Shown: positions 9,218 through 18,316 of the stretch, piece by piece
How the letters are laid out: the number at the start of each line of letters is the position of its first letter
Numbering within the stretch: the first letter of the stretch is position 1
DNA from: Streptomyces malaysiense
GTDB lineage: Bacteria > Actinomycetota > Actinomycetes > Streptomycetales > Streptomycetaceae
Assembly: GCF_000980885.2 (NCBI RefSeq)
Contig: NZ_LBDA02000035.1
Location: forward strand, 1-64,000
DNA length: 64,000 nt
Direction of reading: 5' to 3'
The notes under the pieces: generated by a model
Seen by the model: only the letters and a program-made list of their open reading frames with translations
What the model was told of the DNA's origin: nothing
Databases searched by the model: none
Translations under genes and position numbers: made by a program

Positions 9218-10492
9218 ATGACCGAGCAGTCCACCCAGCAGGCCCGTACCCCCGAGGCCCCGGCGTCCGAGGCCCGTTCCGGGGGTGTCTCCCGGCGCGC
9301 CCTGCTCGGCACCGCGGGTGCCACCGGGCTGGTGCTCGGCACGGCGGGCGGAGCCGTCGGATATGCCGCCGCGCCCGCCCCGGCGACCCCGCTCACCTCG
9401 GTGGGCTCCGACCGCGCGATGTTTCACGTGAAACACCAGCCCGGCATCACCGAGGACCTCCAGGCGTGCGGCCATCTCATCGCCTTCGACCTGGCGGCGG
9501 GCGCGGGCCGGAAGGAGGCGGCGGCCCTGCTGCGCCGCTGGTCGGCGACGGCCGAGCGGCTGATGGCGGGCGAACCGGCCCCGCACGGCGACACCGACGT
9601 GGCCCGGGACGCGGGCCCCTCCTCGCTGACGGTCACCTTCGGCTTCGGGAACAGCTTTTTCACCCGCACCGGCCTGGAGAAGCAGCGGCCCACCGCCCTC
9701 GATCCGCTGCCCGACTTCTCCTCCGACCACCTGGACAAGGCACGCAGCGACGGCGATCTGTGGGTGCAGATCGGCGCGAACGACGCCCTGGTCGCCTTCC
9801 ACGCCCTGCGCGCGATCCAGAAGGACGCCGGTGCGGCCGCGCGGGTGCGCTGGCAGATGAACGGCTTCAACCGCGCCCAGGGCGCCACCGCCCGCCCGAT
9901 GACGGCCCGCAACCTCATGGGCCAGATCGACGGCACGGGCAACCCGAAGCCGACGGACGCCGCCTTCGACAAGCAGATCTTCGTGCCCGCCTCGGGCGAG
10001 CCCACGTGGATGGCCAACGGCTCCTATGCCGTCGTGCGCCGGATCCGAATGCTCCTGGACGACTGGGAGAAGCTGTCGGTCGCCGCCCAGGAGCAGGTCG
10101 TCGGGCGCCGCAAGTCGGACGGGGCGCCGCTGACCGGGGGACACGAGACGTCCCCGATGGAGCTGGAGAAGACCGACGCCAAGGGCGACTACGTGATCGC
10201 GCTCAACGCGCACGCGCGGATCACCCGGCCGGACAAGAACGGCGGGGCGGCGATGCTGCGGCGGCCGTTCTCGTACCACGACGGCATCGGCGCGGACGGG
10301 GTGCCGGACGCCGGGCTGCTCTTCGTGTGCTGGCAGGCGGACCCGCTGCTCGGTTTCGTGCCGGTGCAGCGCAAGCTCGACCGGGGTGACGCCCTGACCC
10401 GGTTCATCCGGCACGAGTCGAGCGCGCTGTTCGCGGTGCCGGGCGGGGCGGCGAAGGGCGAGTACGTGGGGCAGCGGCTGCTGGAGGGCTGA
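9218..10492 (+). CDS. dtpA: Tat-secreted dye-decolorizing peroxidase DtpA
   Basis: Heme peroxidase of the DyP family, 424 residues. The N-terminus carries a twin-arginine signal (SRRALLG then a hydrophobic run to about residue 55). The distal motif GQIDGTGNPK supplies the catalytic Asp, NAHARITRP contains the proximal heme His, and MLRRPFSY the distal Arg. In S. lividans DtpA works with the copper oxidase GlxA in extracellular glycan synthesis and morphogenesis, and its gene lies with sco and ecuc as here. It starts 8 nt after CopCD. A perfect parS site lies inside the coding sequence at codons 68-73 (MFHVKH). Confidence 0.93.
   Translation: MTEQSTQQARTPEAPASEARSGGVSRRALLGTAGATGLVLGTAGGAVGYAAAPAPATPLTSVGSDRAMFHVKHQPGITEDLQACGHLIAFDLAAGAGRKEAAALLRRWSATAERLMAGEPAPHGDTDVARDAGPSSLTVTFGFGNSFFTRTGLEKQRPTALDPLPDFSSDHLDKARSDGDLWVQIGANDALVAFHALRAIQKDAGAAARVRWQMNGFNRAQGATARPMTARNLMGQIDGTGNPKPTDAAFDKQIFVPASGEPTWMANGSYAVVRRIRMLLDDWEKLSVAAQEQVVGRRKSDGAPLTGGHETSPMELEKTDAKGDYVIALNAHARITRPDKNGGAAMLRRPFSYHDGIGADGVPDAGLLFVCWQADPLLGFVPVQRKLDRGDALTRFIRHESSALFAVPGGAAKGEYVGQRLLEG
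9420..9435. other. parS (ParB centromere) site inside dtpA
   Basis: TGTTTCACGTGAAACA, a perfect 16-bp palindrome identical to the bacterial parS consensus. It is translated as part of MFHVKHQ at the start of the mature peroxidase domain. Confidence 0.93.
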
Positions 10493-10622
10493 GCCGGGGC
10501 TCGCAGATCCCTCAGCCGACTCCCCCTCGGCTCCGCGGATTCTCCATTCCCAAACCACCCGGTCGAGTGGTCATCTTGAGACGCCTGAGCTACGACGGCC
10601 CGCGGCCATTAGGGTGAGGACC

Positions 10623-11555
10623 ATGCCAGCGAGCTATGCGTATCTCGGTCCCGAGGGCACCTTCACCGAGGTGGCCCTGCGGACGCTGCCGGAAGCGGCC
10701 ACCCGGGAGCTGACCCCGTACGTGTCGGTGCAGTCCGCGCTGGACGCGGTGCGGGCCGGCGAGGCCGAGGCCGCGTTCGTCCCGATCGAGAACTCGGTCG
10801 AGGGGGGCATCACCGCCACCCTGGACGGCCTGGTCGCGGGCGAGCCGCTGACGATCTACCGCGAGGTGCTGCTCTCCATCACCTTCGCGCTGCTGGTCCG
10901 GCCGGGCACCCGGCTCACCGACGTCAAGACGGTCTCCGCCCACCCCGCGGCCCAGCCGCAGGTGCGCAACTGGCTGAGGGCGAACCTCCCGGACGCCGTC
11001 TGGGAGTCGGCCGCCTCGAACGCCGACGCGGCCCGGCTGGTGCAGGAGGGCCGCTACGACGCCGCCTTCGCGGGCGAGTTCGCCGCCGCCCGGTACGGCC
11101 TGGAGGCCCTGGAGACCGGGATCCACGACGCGGAGAACGCGCAGACCCGGTTCGTGCTGGTCGGCCGTCCGGCCCGGCCCGCCGCGAAGACCGGCGCCGA
11201 CAAGACCTCGGTGGTGCTCTGGCAGCGCTCCGACCATCCCGGCGGACTGCGCGATCTGCTCGGCGAGTTCGCCTCGCGCGGGATCAACCTGATGCTGCTC
11301 CAGTCCCGGCCGACCGGCGAGGGCATCGGCAACTACTGCTTCTGCGTGGACGCCGAGGGCCACATCTCCGACCGGCGCATGGCGGCGGCCCTGATGGGCC
11401 TGAAGCGGCTCTGCCTGGAGGTGCGCTTCCTCGGCTCGTACCCGCGCGCCGACATCACGCCGGACGAGGTGCGCGCCGTGGGGCCGGGGACCTCGGACGA
11501 GGAGTTCATGCGGGCCGCGGACTGGGTGGCGCGCTGCCAGGACGGCCGCTTCTAG
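10623..11555 (+). CDS. pheA: Prephenate dehydratase
   Basis: Converts prephenate to phenylpyruvate in phenylalanine synthesis. The 310-residue protein has the bilobed dehydratase domain (about 1-180, beginning YLGPEGTF, with the PIENSVEGG motif) and a C-terminal ACT domain (about 200-280) with the ESRP-type phenylalanine-binding motif seen as LLQSRPTGEG. The ATG at 10623 follows GGGTGAGG. There is no chorismate mutase domain, as expected for actinobacteria. Its stop is immediately followed by two DnaA boxes. Confidence 0.95.
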   Translation: MPASYAYLGPEGTFTEVALRTLPEAATRELTPYVSVQSALDAVRAGEAEAAFVPIENSVEGGITATLDGLVAGEPLTIYREVLLSITFALLVRPGTRLTDVKTVSAHPAAQPQVRNWLRANLPDAVWESAASNADAARLVQEGRYDAAFAGEFAAARYGLEALETGIHDAENAQTRFVLVGRPARPAAKTGADKTSVVLWQRSDHPGGLRDLLGEFASRGINLMLLQSRPTGEGIGNYCFCVDAEGHISDRRMAAALMGLKRLCLEVRFLGSYPRADITPDEVRAVGPGTSDEEFMRAADWVARCQDGRF

Positions 11556-11868
11556 TTATCCACAGAAGTTATCCACAAGCGCAGTTCTCGACCTGGGGAC
11601 AAGTCGACAGTCAAGCGCGATCCGGTCGACAAATCGCCCCACAGCGCACAGACGGGGTGACCTTCGCCTGACTCACCCTTCGTCCACCTGTTTCCTTTGG
11701 TTCATCTTTTGGAGCGACCGTTTTCCACCCGAAAGTGGGTGTCGCTCCACTTTGGCCGGGGAATTCTGCAAGTCGGTCGACGGATCCGGAGTGATCAATT
11801 CCCGCATCCACAGAACTTCCCCACACCCTGTGGATAACTCTCCGCCGGGTGTGGATTTCTGTGGACAA
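11556..11868. promoter_or_regulatory. DnaA-box cluster between pheA and serS
   Basis: Two perfect TTATCCACA boxes on the plus strand at 11556-11564 and 11569-11577; on the minus strand TTATCCACA at 11829-11837 and TTGTCCACA at 11860-11868. Weaker candidates are at 11594-11602, 11804-11812, 11817-11825 and 11850-11858. The DnaA-box sequences match the Streptomyces preference (TTGTCCACA). From memory of S. coelicolor, a high-affinity cluster called D78 regulates replication frequency and lies in this part of the chromosome; equating the two is inference. Confidence 0.85.
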
Positions 11869-12062
11869 CCGGGCCGCCAAGTCCCGCCCTCCGCAAGGAA
11901 ATCGAGTCAACCGAGCGCCCGGGACTTGCTCCGTCCCAGGGAGTGAGACACTTTCCCTTGACACGCTTGGCAATTAGCGCATAACGCACCGTAAGCCGCA
12001 AATCAAAGCGCGCCGTAATAGTGATTCGTGAGCGGCCTCCCCACACCGGTAGCCTTGGGCCT
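11869..12062 (+). promoter_or_regulatory. serS upstream region with candidate promoter
   Basis: A TTGACA at 11958-11963, followed 17 nt later by ATAACG (11981-11986), could form the serS promoter about 75 nt before the GTG. The -10 is a poor match, so this is tentative. No tRNA or T-box structure was recognised here. Confidence 0.4.
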
Positions 12063-13340
12063 GTGATTGACCTTCGCCAGCTCCGTGAGGACCCCGACCG
12101 TGTGCGCGCCTCCCAGCGCGCCCGTGGAGAGGACGTCGCGCTCGTCGACTCCCTCCTGTCTGCCGACGAGCGGCGCAGGTCCTCCGGCGTCCGCTTCGAC
12201 GAACTGCGCGCCGAGCAGAAGCAGCTCGGCAAGCTGATCCCCAAGGCCGGTGCCGACGAGAAGGCCGAACTGCTCAAGCGTGCCGAGCAGCTCAAGGCCG
12301 ACGTCAAGGCCGCCGACGCGGAGCGCGACGCGGCCGACACCGAGACCCACGAGCTGCTGCTGCGGCTCGGCAACCTCGTCCACCCCGACGTCCCCGTCGG
12401 CGGCGAGGAGGACTTCGTCACCCTGGAGACGCACGGCACCGTCCGCGACTTCGGTGCCGAGGGCTTCGAGCCCAGGGACCACCTGGAACTCGGTCAGCTG
12501 CTCGGCGCGATCGACGTCGAGCGCGGCGCCAAGGTCTCCGGCTCCCGTTTCTACTTCCTCACCGGTGTCGGCGCCCTGCTGGAGCTGGCCCTGGTGAACG
12601 CGGCGATGGCCCAGGCCACCGCGGCCGGCTTCACCCCGATGCTGACCCCGGCGCTGGTCCGCCCGCAGTCCATGGCCGGCACCGGCTTCCTCGGCCAGGC
12701 CGCGCAGGACGTGTACCACCTCGACAAGGACGACCTCTACCTGGTCGGCACCTCCGAGGTGGCCCTCGCGGCGTACCACATGGACGAGATCCTCGACGCC
12801 GACAAGCTGCCGCTGCGCTACGCGGGCTTCTCGCCCTGCTTCCGCCGTGAGGCCGGTTCGCACGGCAAGGACACCCGGGGCATCTTCCGCGTGCACCAGT
12901 TCGACAAGGTCGAGATGTTCTCGTACGTCGACCCCGAGGACTCCCAGGCCGAGCACCAGCGCCTGCTGGCGTGGGAGAAGCAGTGGCTGTCCTCGCTGGA
13001 GCTGCCGTTCCGCGTGATCGACGTCGCCTCCGGTGACCTCGGCTCCTCGGCCGCCCGCAAGTTCGACTGCGAGGCGTGGATCCCGACGCAGGGCAAGTAC
13101 CGCGAGCTGACCTCGACCTCGGACTGCACCGAGTTCCAGTCGCGCCGGCTGTCCATCCGCGTCCGCGACGGCAAGCAGGTCAAGCCGCTCGCCACGCTCA
13201 ACGGCACGCTGTGCGCCGTACCGCGCACCATCGTGGCGATCCTGGAGAACCACCAGCTGGCCGACGGCTCCGTCCGGGTCCCCGAGGTGCTGCGCCCCTA
13301 CCTGGGCGGCCGGGAGGTCCTGGAGCCGGTGGCCAGGTGA
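12063..13340 (+). CDS. serS: Seryl-tRNA synthetase
   Basis: Charges tRNA-Ser. At 425 residues it is the normal length for a bacterial class II seryl-tRNA synthetase. The N-terminal coiled-coil tRNA-binding arm covers about residues 1-110. The class II core follows with motif 2 in FRREAGSHGKDTRG (about residue 260) and motif 3 toward the C-terminus (NGTLCAVPRTIVAILE). The GTG at 12063 begins IDLRQLREDP, the conserved start of the family. It overlaps the next gene by 4 bp. Confidence 0.97.
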   Translation: MIDLRQLREDPDRVRASQRARGEDVALVDSLLSADERRRSSGVRFDELRAEQKQLGKLIPKAGADEKAELLKRAEQLKADVKAADAERDAADTETHELLLRLGNLVHPDVPVGGEEDFVTLETHGTVRDFGAEGFEPRDHLELGQLLGAIDVERGAKVSGSRFYFLTGVGALLELALVNAAMAQATAAGFTPMLTPALVRPQSMAGTGFLGQAAQDVYHLDKDDLYLVGTSEVALAAYHMDEILDADKLPLRYAGFSPCFRREAGSHGKDTRGIFRVHQFDKVEMFSYVDPEDSQAEHQRLLAWEKQWLSSLELPFRVIDVASGDLGSSAARKFDCEAWIPTQGKYRELTSTSDCTEFQSRRLSIRVRDGKQVKPLATLNGTLCAVPRTIVAILENHQLADGSVRVPEVLRPYLGGREVLEPVAR

Positions 13341-14134
13341 GCTTCCCCTACGGGCTGGTCGCGACCGACCTGGACGGAACGCTGCTGCGCCCCGACGGGT
13401 CGGTCTCCCGGCGCACCCGTGACGCGCTCACCGCGGCCGCCGCCGCGGGCGCTGCGCACATCGTCGTCACCGGCCGCGCCGTCCCCTGGACCCGTCATGT
13501 CCTCGACGACCTCGGCTACGACGGCCTCGCGGTCTGCGGCCAGGGCGCCCAGGTGTACGACGCCGGGGCGCACCGCCTGCTGACGTCCGTCACCCTGGAC
13601 CGTCAGCTGGCGGCGGTGGCACTGGCCAAGATCGAGGCGGAGGTCGGTCCGCTGCACCTCGCCGCGAGCCGTGACGGACTGGACGGCGAGGTGCTCGTGG
13701 GGCCCGGCTACGCCGTCGCGGGGCCGCTCCCCGCGGTCCCCTTCACCGACGCGTCCGATCTCTGGGCCGCGCCGCTGAACAAGATCTACATCCAGCATCC
13801 GACGCTGGGCGACGACGAGCTGGCGGAGGCTGCCCGGCAGGCGGCCGGCGGCTTCGTCTCGGTCGCGATGGCCGGCGCGGGCATCGTGGAACTCCTGCCG
13901 CTCGGCCTCTCCAAGGCGACGGGGCTCTCCCTGGCCGCGCGCCGCCTCGGTCTCAAGGCCACGGACACGATCGCCTTCGGCGACATGCCGAACGACATCC
14001 CGATGTTCGGGTGGGCCTGCCGGGGCGTGGCCATGGCCAACGCCCACGAGGAGCTCAAGGCGGTGGCCGACGAGGTGACGTCCTCGAACGAGGAGGACGG
14101 GATCGCGGCGGTGCTGGAAGGTCTGCTGGCGTAG
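13337..14134 (+). CDS. HAD-superfamily (Cof-type) phosphatase
   Basis: A 265-residue Cof/type IIB HAD phosphatase. Motif I ATDLDGTLL is at residues 9-17, motif II Thr in VVTGRA, motif III Lys in GLSKATGL and motif IV GDMPNDIPM near the end. The substrate is probably a phosphorylated sugar or cofactor. The GTG at 13337 overlaps the serS stop (GTGA), so the gene is translationally coupled to serS. A paralogue of similar architecture lies at 22773. Confidence 0.9.
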   Translation: MSFPYGLVATDLDGTLLRPDGSVSRRTRDALTAAAAAGAAHIVVTGRAVPWTRHVLDDLGYDGLAVCGQGAQVYDAGAHRLLTSVTLDRQLAAVALAKIEAEVGPLHLAASRDGLDGEVLVGPGYAVAGPLPAVPFTDASDLWAAPLNKIYIQHPTLGDDELAEAARQAAGGFVSVAMAGAGIVELLPLGLSKATGLSLAARRLGLKATDTIAFGDMPNDIPMFGWACRGVAMANAHEELKAVADEVTSSNEEDGIAAVLEGLLA

Positions 14135-14300
14135 GCCGTCCGGCCCTCCGCCCTACGGCTCCCCGCGGTGCGGCTTCCCGCCGTCGCGTCTCCCGCCGTC
14201 CGGCGTCCCGCGCCGCCGACCACGGCTCCGTCCGTGGCCCGTCGCGCCCGCGGGGGGGGCGTCCCGACGTGGCCCGCGCTCCTCGCGGGGCGCCGCGGGC

Positions 14301-14540
14301 TCACCGCCGCCGACGCCACCCCCGCCGCCGTACCTTGCTGAAGAACCACCCCGCCGGCGGCTCGTCGGAGCGCCAGGGCTGGGGCTGTGGGGCCTCCGCG
14401 CGCCAGCGGGCGGCCAGCATCCGGGCGCGGGCGGACGGCTCGGAGGCCTCGGCGGCCCGCACGAAGTCCTCGTCCAGGACCAGCCCCTCGAAGGCGTCCC
14501 CCGCGGACGCCCCGCCACCCCCCGTTGTCTCCTGTGCCAT
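14301..14540 (-). CDS. Small conserved protein of unknown function
   Basis: A 79-residue protein with a good start: AGGAGG lies about 6 nt before the ATG at 14540. The sequence is charged and soluble, with a central VLDEDFVRAA helix, a WRAE segment, a PPAGWFFSK motif and an Arg-rich C-terminus. No domain recognised. It lies downstream of the ABC transporter operon on the same strand, about 90 nt away, and may be cotranscribed. Similar short proteins are common at this locus in Streptomyces. Confidence 0.65.
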   Translation of the reverse strand: MAQETTGGGGASAGDAFEGLVLDEDFVRAAEASEPSARARMLAARWRAEAPQPQPWRSDEPPAGWFFSKVRRRGWRRRR

Positions 14541-14628
14541 CCCCGGCCTCCTAGCCGTACATCACGATCTGCCCAGTGTGCCCGGCCGGGGGTGAAGTCC
14601 CCGTCAAAGATCGGGGACCCCGCGGCCC

Positions 14629-15348
14629 CTACTCCTCCCCCGCCAGCTTCAGCGAGCGCAGCTTCTGCCCCGCGTACCAGGTGGCCAGCACGGTCACCAC
14701 GACCAGCAGCACCACCGCCGTCGTCAGCCCGACGTCGGAGGTCACCAGGTCGCCCCCGGTCACCTTGTGCGCGACCGCGAGCGCCCACTGCTGCACGCTC
14801 AGCGTGCGCGCGCCCGGCACCAGGGAGCCGAACAGCGCCTCCCAGACCAGCGCGTACACCAGGCCGAAGACGACCGCGTGCCGGGACACCGTGCCGAGCA
14901 GCAGGAACAGCGCGGAGTAGGCGATGGAGGCCACCAGCGCGGCCACCGTGTAGGCGACGGCGATCTGCTGGCCGTTGCCGTTGAGGATCAGCCCCGCGAT
15001 CATCGTGGGCACCGCGGAGAACACCATGGTGACCGCGATGGCCACGATCAGCTTGGTGAAGATGATCGTCGGCCGCTTCAGGGGTTTGGCCAGCAGATAG
15101 ACGACAGAGCCGTCATCGATCTCCGGACCGATGGCGCCCGTACCGGCGATGACGCCGATGATCGGCACCATCGTGGCGATCGCGAACCCGCCGAGCACGT
15201 CGGCGGCCGTCTGGTCGTCCGCCCCGCTGAGGGCGCGCACGGCCACGGCGATCACGATGAGCAGCAGCGGCAGCGCGCCGAGGATGAGGGCCCGGCGACG
15301 GCCGAGCAGGGCCCGGTAGGTGAGCCGGGCGACTGTGGGGTCGTACAT
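14629..15348 (-). CDS. ABC-2 type transporter permease (pair 2)
   Basis: A 239-residue membrane protein with about six hydrophobic segments and the ABC-2 architecture. It begins YDPTVARLTYRALLGRRR, a cytosolic amphipathic start usual for this family. It lies 10 nt after the ATPase gene at 15359-16270 and should form a homodimer or heterodimer with the permease at 16267. Substrate unknown; both pairs look like exporters. Confidence 0.88.
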   Translation of the reverse strand: MYDPTVARLTYRALLGRRRALILGALPLLLIVIAVAVRALSGADDQTAADVLGGFAIATMVPIIGVIAGTGAIGPEIDDGSVVYLLAKPLKRPTIIFTKLIVAIAVTMVFSAVPTMIAGLILNGNGQQIAVAYTVAALVASIAYSALFLLLGTVSRHAVVFGLVYALVWEALFGSLVPGARTLSVQQWALAVAHKVTGGDLVTSDVGLTTAVVLLVVVTVLATWYAGQKLRSLKLAGEE

Positions 15349-15358
15349 CTTCGGCCTC

Positions 15359-16270
15359 CTACGCCGCGACCAGGTACGAGAAGACGGACTCCAGGGACTC
15401 GTCCGACGGCGAGACCGTGAGCAGCCGGATGCCGTGGTCCCTGGCGACCTTCGGCAGCAGAGTGGTGAAGCGGCCGAAGTCGACGGCCTGGACGCGCAGC
15501 GCGCCCTCCGTGTGGTCGACCTCGATGCCGGCGGTGGACGGGTCGGCGATCAGCGCCGCCGCGAGGGCCCGGTCGTCGCTGGAGCGCACCAGGTAGCGGT
15601 GCGGGCGGTCGGTCATCAGGCGGCGGATCTTGCGGTAGTCGCCGCTGGCCGCGTGCCGTCCGGCGACGACGACCTCGATGTGCCGGGCGAGCTGCTCGAC
15701 CTCCTCCAGGATGTGCGAGGAGAACAGCACGGTGCGGCCCTCGTCGCCCATCCTGCGCAGCAGGTCCATCAGCTGCATGCGCTGGCGCGGGTCCATGCCG
15801 TTGAACGGCTCGTCCAGCAGGAGCAGCGACGGGTCGTGCACCAGGGCGCTGGCCATCTTCACGCGCTGGCGCATGCCCTTGGAGTACGTGGCGATCCTGC
15901 GGTCCTGCGCGGACTCCATCTCGACGGTCGCCAGGGCCCGCTGGGCGGCCTTGTCGCCGAGGCCGTGCAGCTCCGCGTTGGCCACGACGAACTCGCGCCC
16001 GGTGAGGAAGTCGTACATCGCCTCGCGCTCGGGGACGATGCCGATGTGCCGGTAGATCTCCTCGTTGCGCCACACCGGCCGGCCGTCGAGCGTGACCGAG
16101 CCGGTGGACGGGGCGAGGAAGCCGCCCATCATGTTGATCAGGGTGGACTTCCCGGCGCCGTTGGGGCCGAGCAGGCCGGTCACGCCGGGTCCGATGGTCA
16201 TGGTGATGTCGTTGACGGCGACCACGTTGCCGAACCAGCGGGAGACGTGGTCGATGCTGAGGGTCGTCAC
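15359..16270 (-). CDS. ABC transporter ATP-binding protein (pair 2)
   Basis: A 303-residue ATPase. Walker A GPNGAGKST lies near residue 38, signature YSKGMRQRVKMA and Walker B LLLLDEP follow, with a C-terminal extension typical of ABC-2 exporters. The GTG at 16270 overlaps the stop of the preceding permease by 4 bp. The open frame continues further upstream but has no family match there, so this start is preferred. It powers export together with the permeases at 14629 and 16267. Confidence 0.92.
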   Translation of the reverse strand: MTTLSIDHVSRWFGNVVAVNDITMTIGPGVTGLLGPNGAGKSTLINMMGGFLAPSTGSVTLDGRPVWRNEEIYRHIGIVPEREAMYDFLTGREFVVANAELHGLGDKAAQRALATVEMESAQDRRIATYSKGMRQRVKMASALVHDPSLLLLDEPFNGMDPRQRMQLMDLLRRMGDEGRTVLFSSHILEEVEQLARHIEVVVAGRHAASGDYRKIRRLMTDRPHRYLVRSSDDRALAAALIADPSTAGIEVDHTEGALRVQAVDFGRFTTLLPKVARDHGIRLLTVSPSDESLESVFSYLVAA

Positions 16271-17175
16271 AGTCCCACCTTCTTGTAACGGCGCACCAGG
16301 AGGCCGTAGCTGCCGGCGATCAGTGCGAGGGCGACGAGGACGTAGACGATGCCCTCGCCGGTCGAGGGAGCGACCCCGCCGGGGTTTCGGGCGGTGGCGC
16401 CGAGGAAGGCGGACTGCACGCCGTCGATCAGGGTGACCGGCGAGAACAGGCCGATCCACGGGATGGCGCCGGAGTGCCCCCGGACCTCCGCGATGGCCTG
16501 GAGGGTGGAGACCGCCCCGTAGGTGATGACCAGTACGGCGATCACGGCGGCGATGCCGAAGCCGCGGCGCGGGGTGACGGCGGCGATGACCAGGCCGATG
16601 CCGGCGAAGAGCAGGGAGAGCAGGGCCACGGAGACCAGTCCCTCGGCGAATTCCTTCGTCTGGTGGGCGAAGCCCAGCTTGGACAGCAGCGCCCCCAGGT
16701 ACATCACCAGCAGGGGGGCCGCGGTCAGGATGAAGACCGCCGAGGCGAGCGCGGCGAACTTGGCGCGCACGTAGTCGGCGGTCTCGATCGGCCGCGAGAA
16801 GTACAGCGGGACCGTCTTGAAGCGCAGGTCGCGGGAGACGGCCTGGGGCGCCTGGGAGGCGACGTACAGACTGATGACGGCCTGGAGCATGATCGCGTAC
16901 CGCGTGTAGGCGACCGGCAGTTCGTGCGCCTTGGTGGCGACGGCGACGGCGACCATGATGGCGGCGGGCACGCACATGACCGCGAACAGCAGCATGGGCA
17001 GCACCTTGGACTTCACCGAGCGGCCGAGGCCGTAGGCACCGCGCAGGGACTGCGAGTACAGGGAGCGGCGGGCGTAGGCGCGACCGAGGCGCGGGCCGTC
17101 GTAGCCGCGGTAGCCGATGTCGTGGATCCGGGTCGTCTCGCCCGGGGGCGGGGTCAGGTGCTGCTCAACCGCCAT
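16267..17175 (-). CDS. ABC-2 type transporter permease (pair 1)
   Basis: A 302-residue protein. After about 55 soluble residues (with IHDIGYRGYDGPR) come about six transmembrane segments. The ATG at 17175 follows GGAAGGAGG and lies within the 3' end of the upstream ATPase gene (11-bp overlap). Its end overlaps the next ATPase by 4 bp, so the four genes form one tightly coupled operon of two transporter pairs. Substrate unknown. Confidence 0.88.
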   Translation of the reverse strand: MAVEQHLTPPPGETTRIHDIGYRGYDGPRLGRAYARRSLYSQSLRGAYGLGRSVKSKVLPMLLFAVMCVPAAIMVAVAVATKAHELPVAYTRYAIMLQAVISLYVASQAPQAVSRDLRFKTVPLYFSRPIETADYVRAKFAALASAVFILTAAPLLVMYLGALLSKLGFAHQTKEFAEGLVSVALLSLLFAGIGLVIAAVTPRRGFGIAAVIAVLVITYGAVSTLQAIAEVRGHSGAIPWIGLFSPVTLIDGVQSAFLGATARNPGGVAPSTGEGIVYVLVALALIAGSYGLLVRRYKKVGL

Positions 17176-18163
17176 GGCCGACGGCCTCCTTCCGCTGCTC
17201 GTCACCGCGGTGGCCGCTGCCTTCGGCGGTGTCGGTGGTGAAAACCTCGGAGATGTGGTGCCGGCGCTGCTCCATGCGGACCAGGCCGAGCCCGAGATCC
17301 GCGACCACGTCGCGCACCAGGTCGTACGTCTCCTCGCCCGCGGCGGTCAGCAGCAGGATGTGGCCGGCGCCGGGCAGGCCCGCGCCCTCGTGGTGGGTCT
17401 CCACCCCGCGTCCGCGCAGCGCGTCGCGGACCGCGGCGGTGCCGTCGGGGTGGGTGTCGCTGTCGGTGACCTCGATCGCGAGGGTGGTCGTGGTCTGGGT
17501 GAAGTCGGTGGTGGAGCTGGAGCGCAGCAGCTTGCCGCCGTCGATGACGACCACGTGGTCGCACGTCCGCTCCAGCTCGCCCAGCAGGTGCGAGGTGACC
17601 AGGACGGAGATGCCGAAGTCGGTGTGGACACGGCGGATCAGGCCGAGCATCTCGTCGCGGCCGACCGGGTCGAGGCCGTTGGTCGGCTCGTCCAGGAAGA
17701 CCAGCTTGGGGTCGTGCACCAGGGCCTGCGCGAGCTTCACGCGCTGCTTCATGCCGGTCGAGTAGCCGCCGATGGGGCGGTAGCGCTCCTCGTAGAGGCC
17801 GACATGGCGCAGGGTGTCCGCGGTGCGCTCGCGCGCGGCCGTGGGCGGGAGCCCCGACATGCGGGCCATGTGCACGACGAACTCGGTCGCCGAGACGTCC
17901 GGCGGCAGGCAGTCGTGCTCCGGCATGTAGCCGACCTGTTCGCGGATGGCGGCGCCCTCGGTGGCGATGTCCATGCCCAGCACCCGGGCGTTGCCCTCGG
18001 TGGCGGGGGACAGCCCCAGCAGGATTTTGATCAGGGTGGACTTGCCGGCGCCGTTGGCTCCGACGAGTCCGGTCACCCCGGGCCCGATGTCCACGGACAG
18101 CCGGTCGAGCGCGGTCACCCGGGGGAACCGCTTGCTCAGGCTTTCGGTCGCGATCACAGTCAC
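17165..18163 (-). CDS. ABC transporter ATP-binding protein (pair 1)
   Basis: A 332-residue ATPase, first gene of the operon. Walker A GANGAGKST is near residue 40, signature YSTGMKQRVKLA and Walker B LVFLDEPTNGLDP follow. The C-terminal 100 residues form a small extra domain as in drug- or lipid-exporting ABC proteins. The start is uncertain: GTG codons at 18163 and 18157 are both possible, with only a weak GGTGG ribosome site; an upstream ATG at 18190 is less likely. Confidence 0.88.
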   Translation of the reverse strand: MTVIATESLSKRFPRVTALDRLSVDIGPGVTGLVGANGAGKSTLIKILLGLSPATEGNARVLGMDIATEGAAIREQVGYMPEHDCLPPDVSATEFVVHMARMSGLPPTAARERTADTLRHVGLYEERYRPIGGYSTGMKQRVKLAQALVHDPKLVFLDEPTNGLDPVGRDEMLGLIRRVHTDFGISVLVTSHLLGELERTCDHVVVIDGGKLLRSSSTTDFTQTTTTLAIEVTDSDTHPDGTAAVRDALRGRGVETHHEGAGLPGAGHILLLTAAGEETYDLVRDVVADLGLGLVRMEQRRHHISEVFTTDTAEGSGHRGDEQRKEAVGHGG

Positions 18164-18316
18164 CCACCGAACGGTAGTGATCCCGGCCACGCCGGTCGTC
18201 AGACCACAGAGCCGTCTTCGGGTCCGACCCAGGTATTACAGACCCTAGGGGCCGCCCCTCCCCGAGGGGCACCCGGAGTTGTCCCGGAGCCGCGCCCCCG
18301 CCTATTGACGCGAACT

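Noticed and set aside
11556..11868. Chromosomal origin oriC
   Set aside because: DnaA boxes are too few and too widely split, and the flanking dnaA and dnaN genes are absent; it is a secondary cluster at most.
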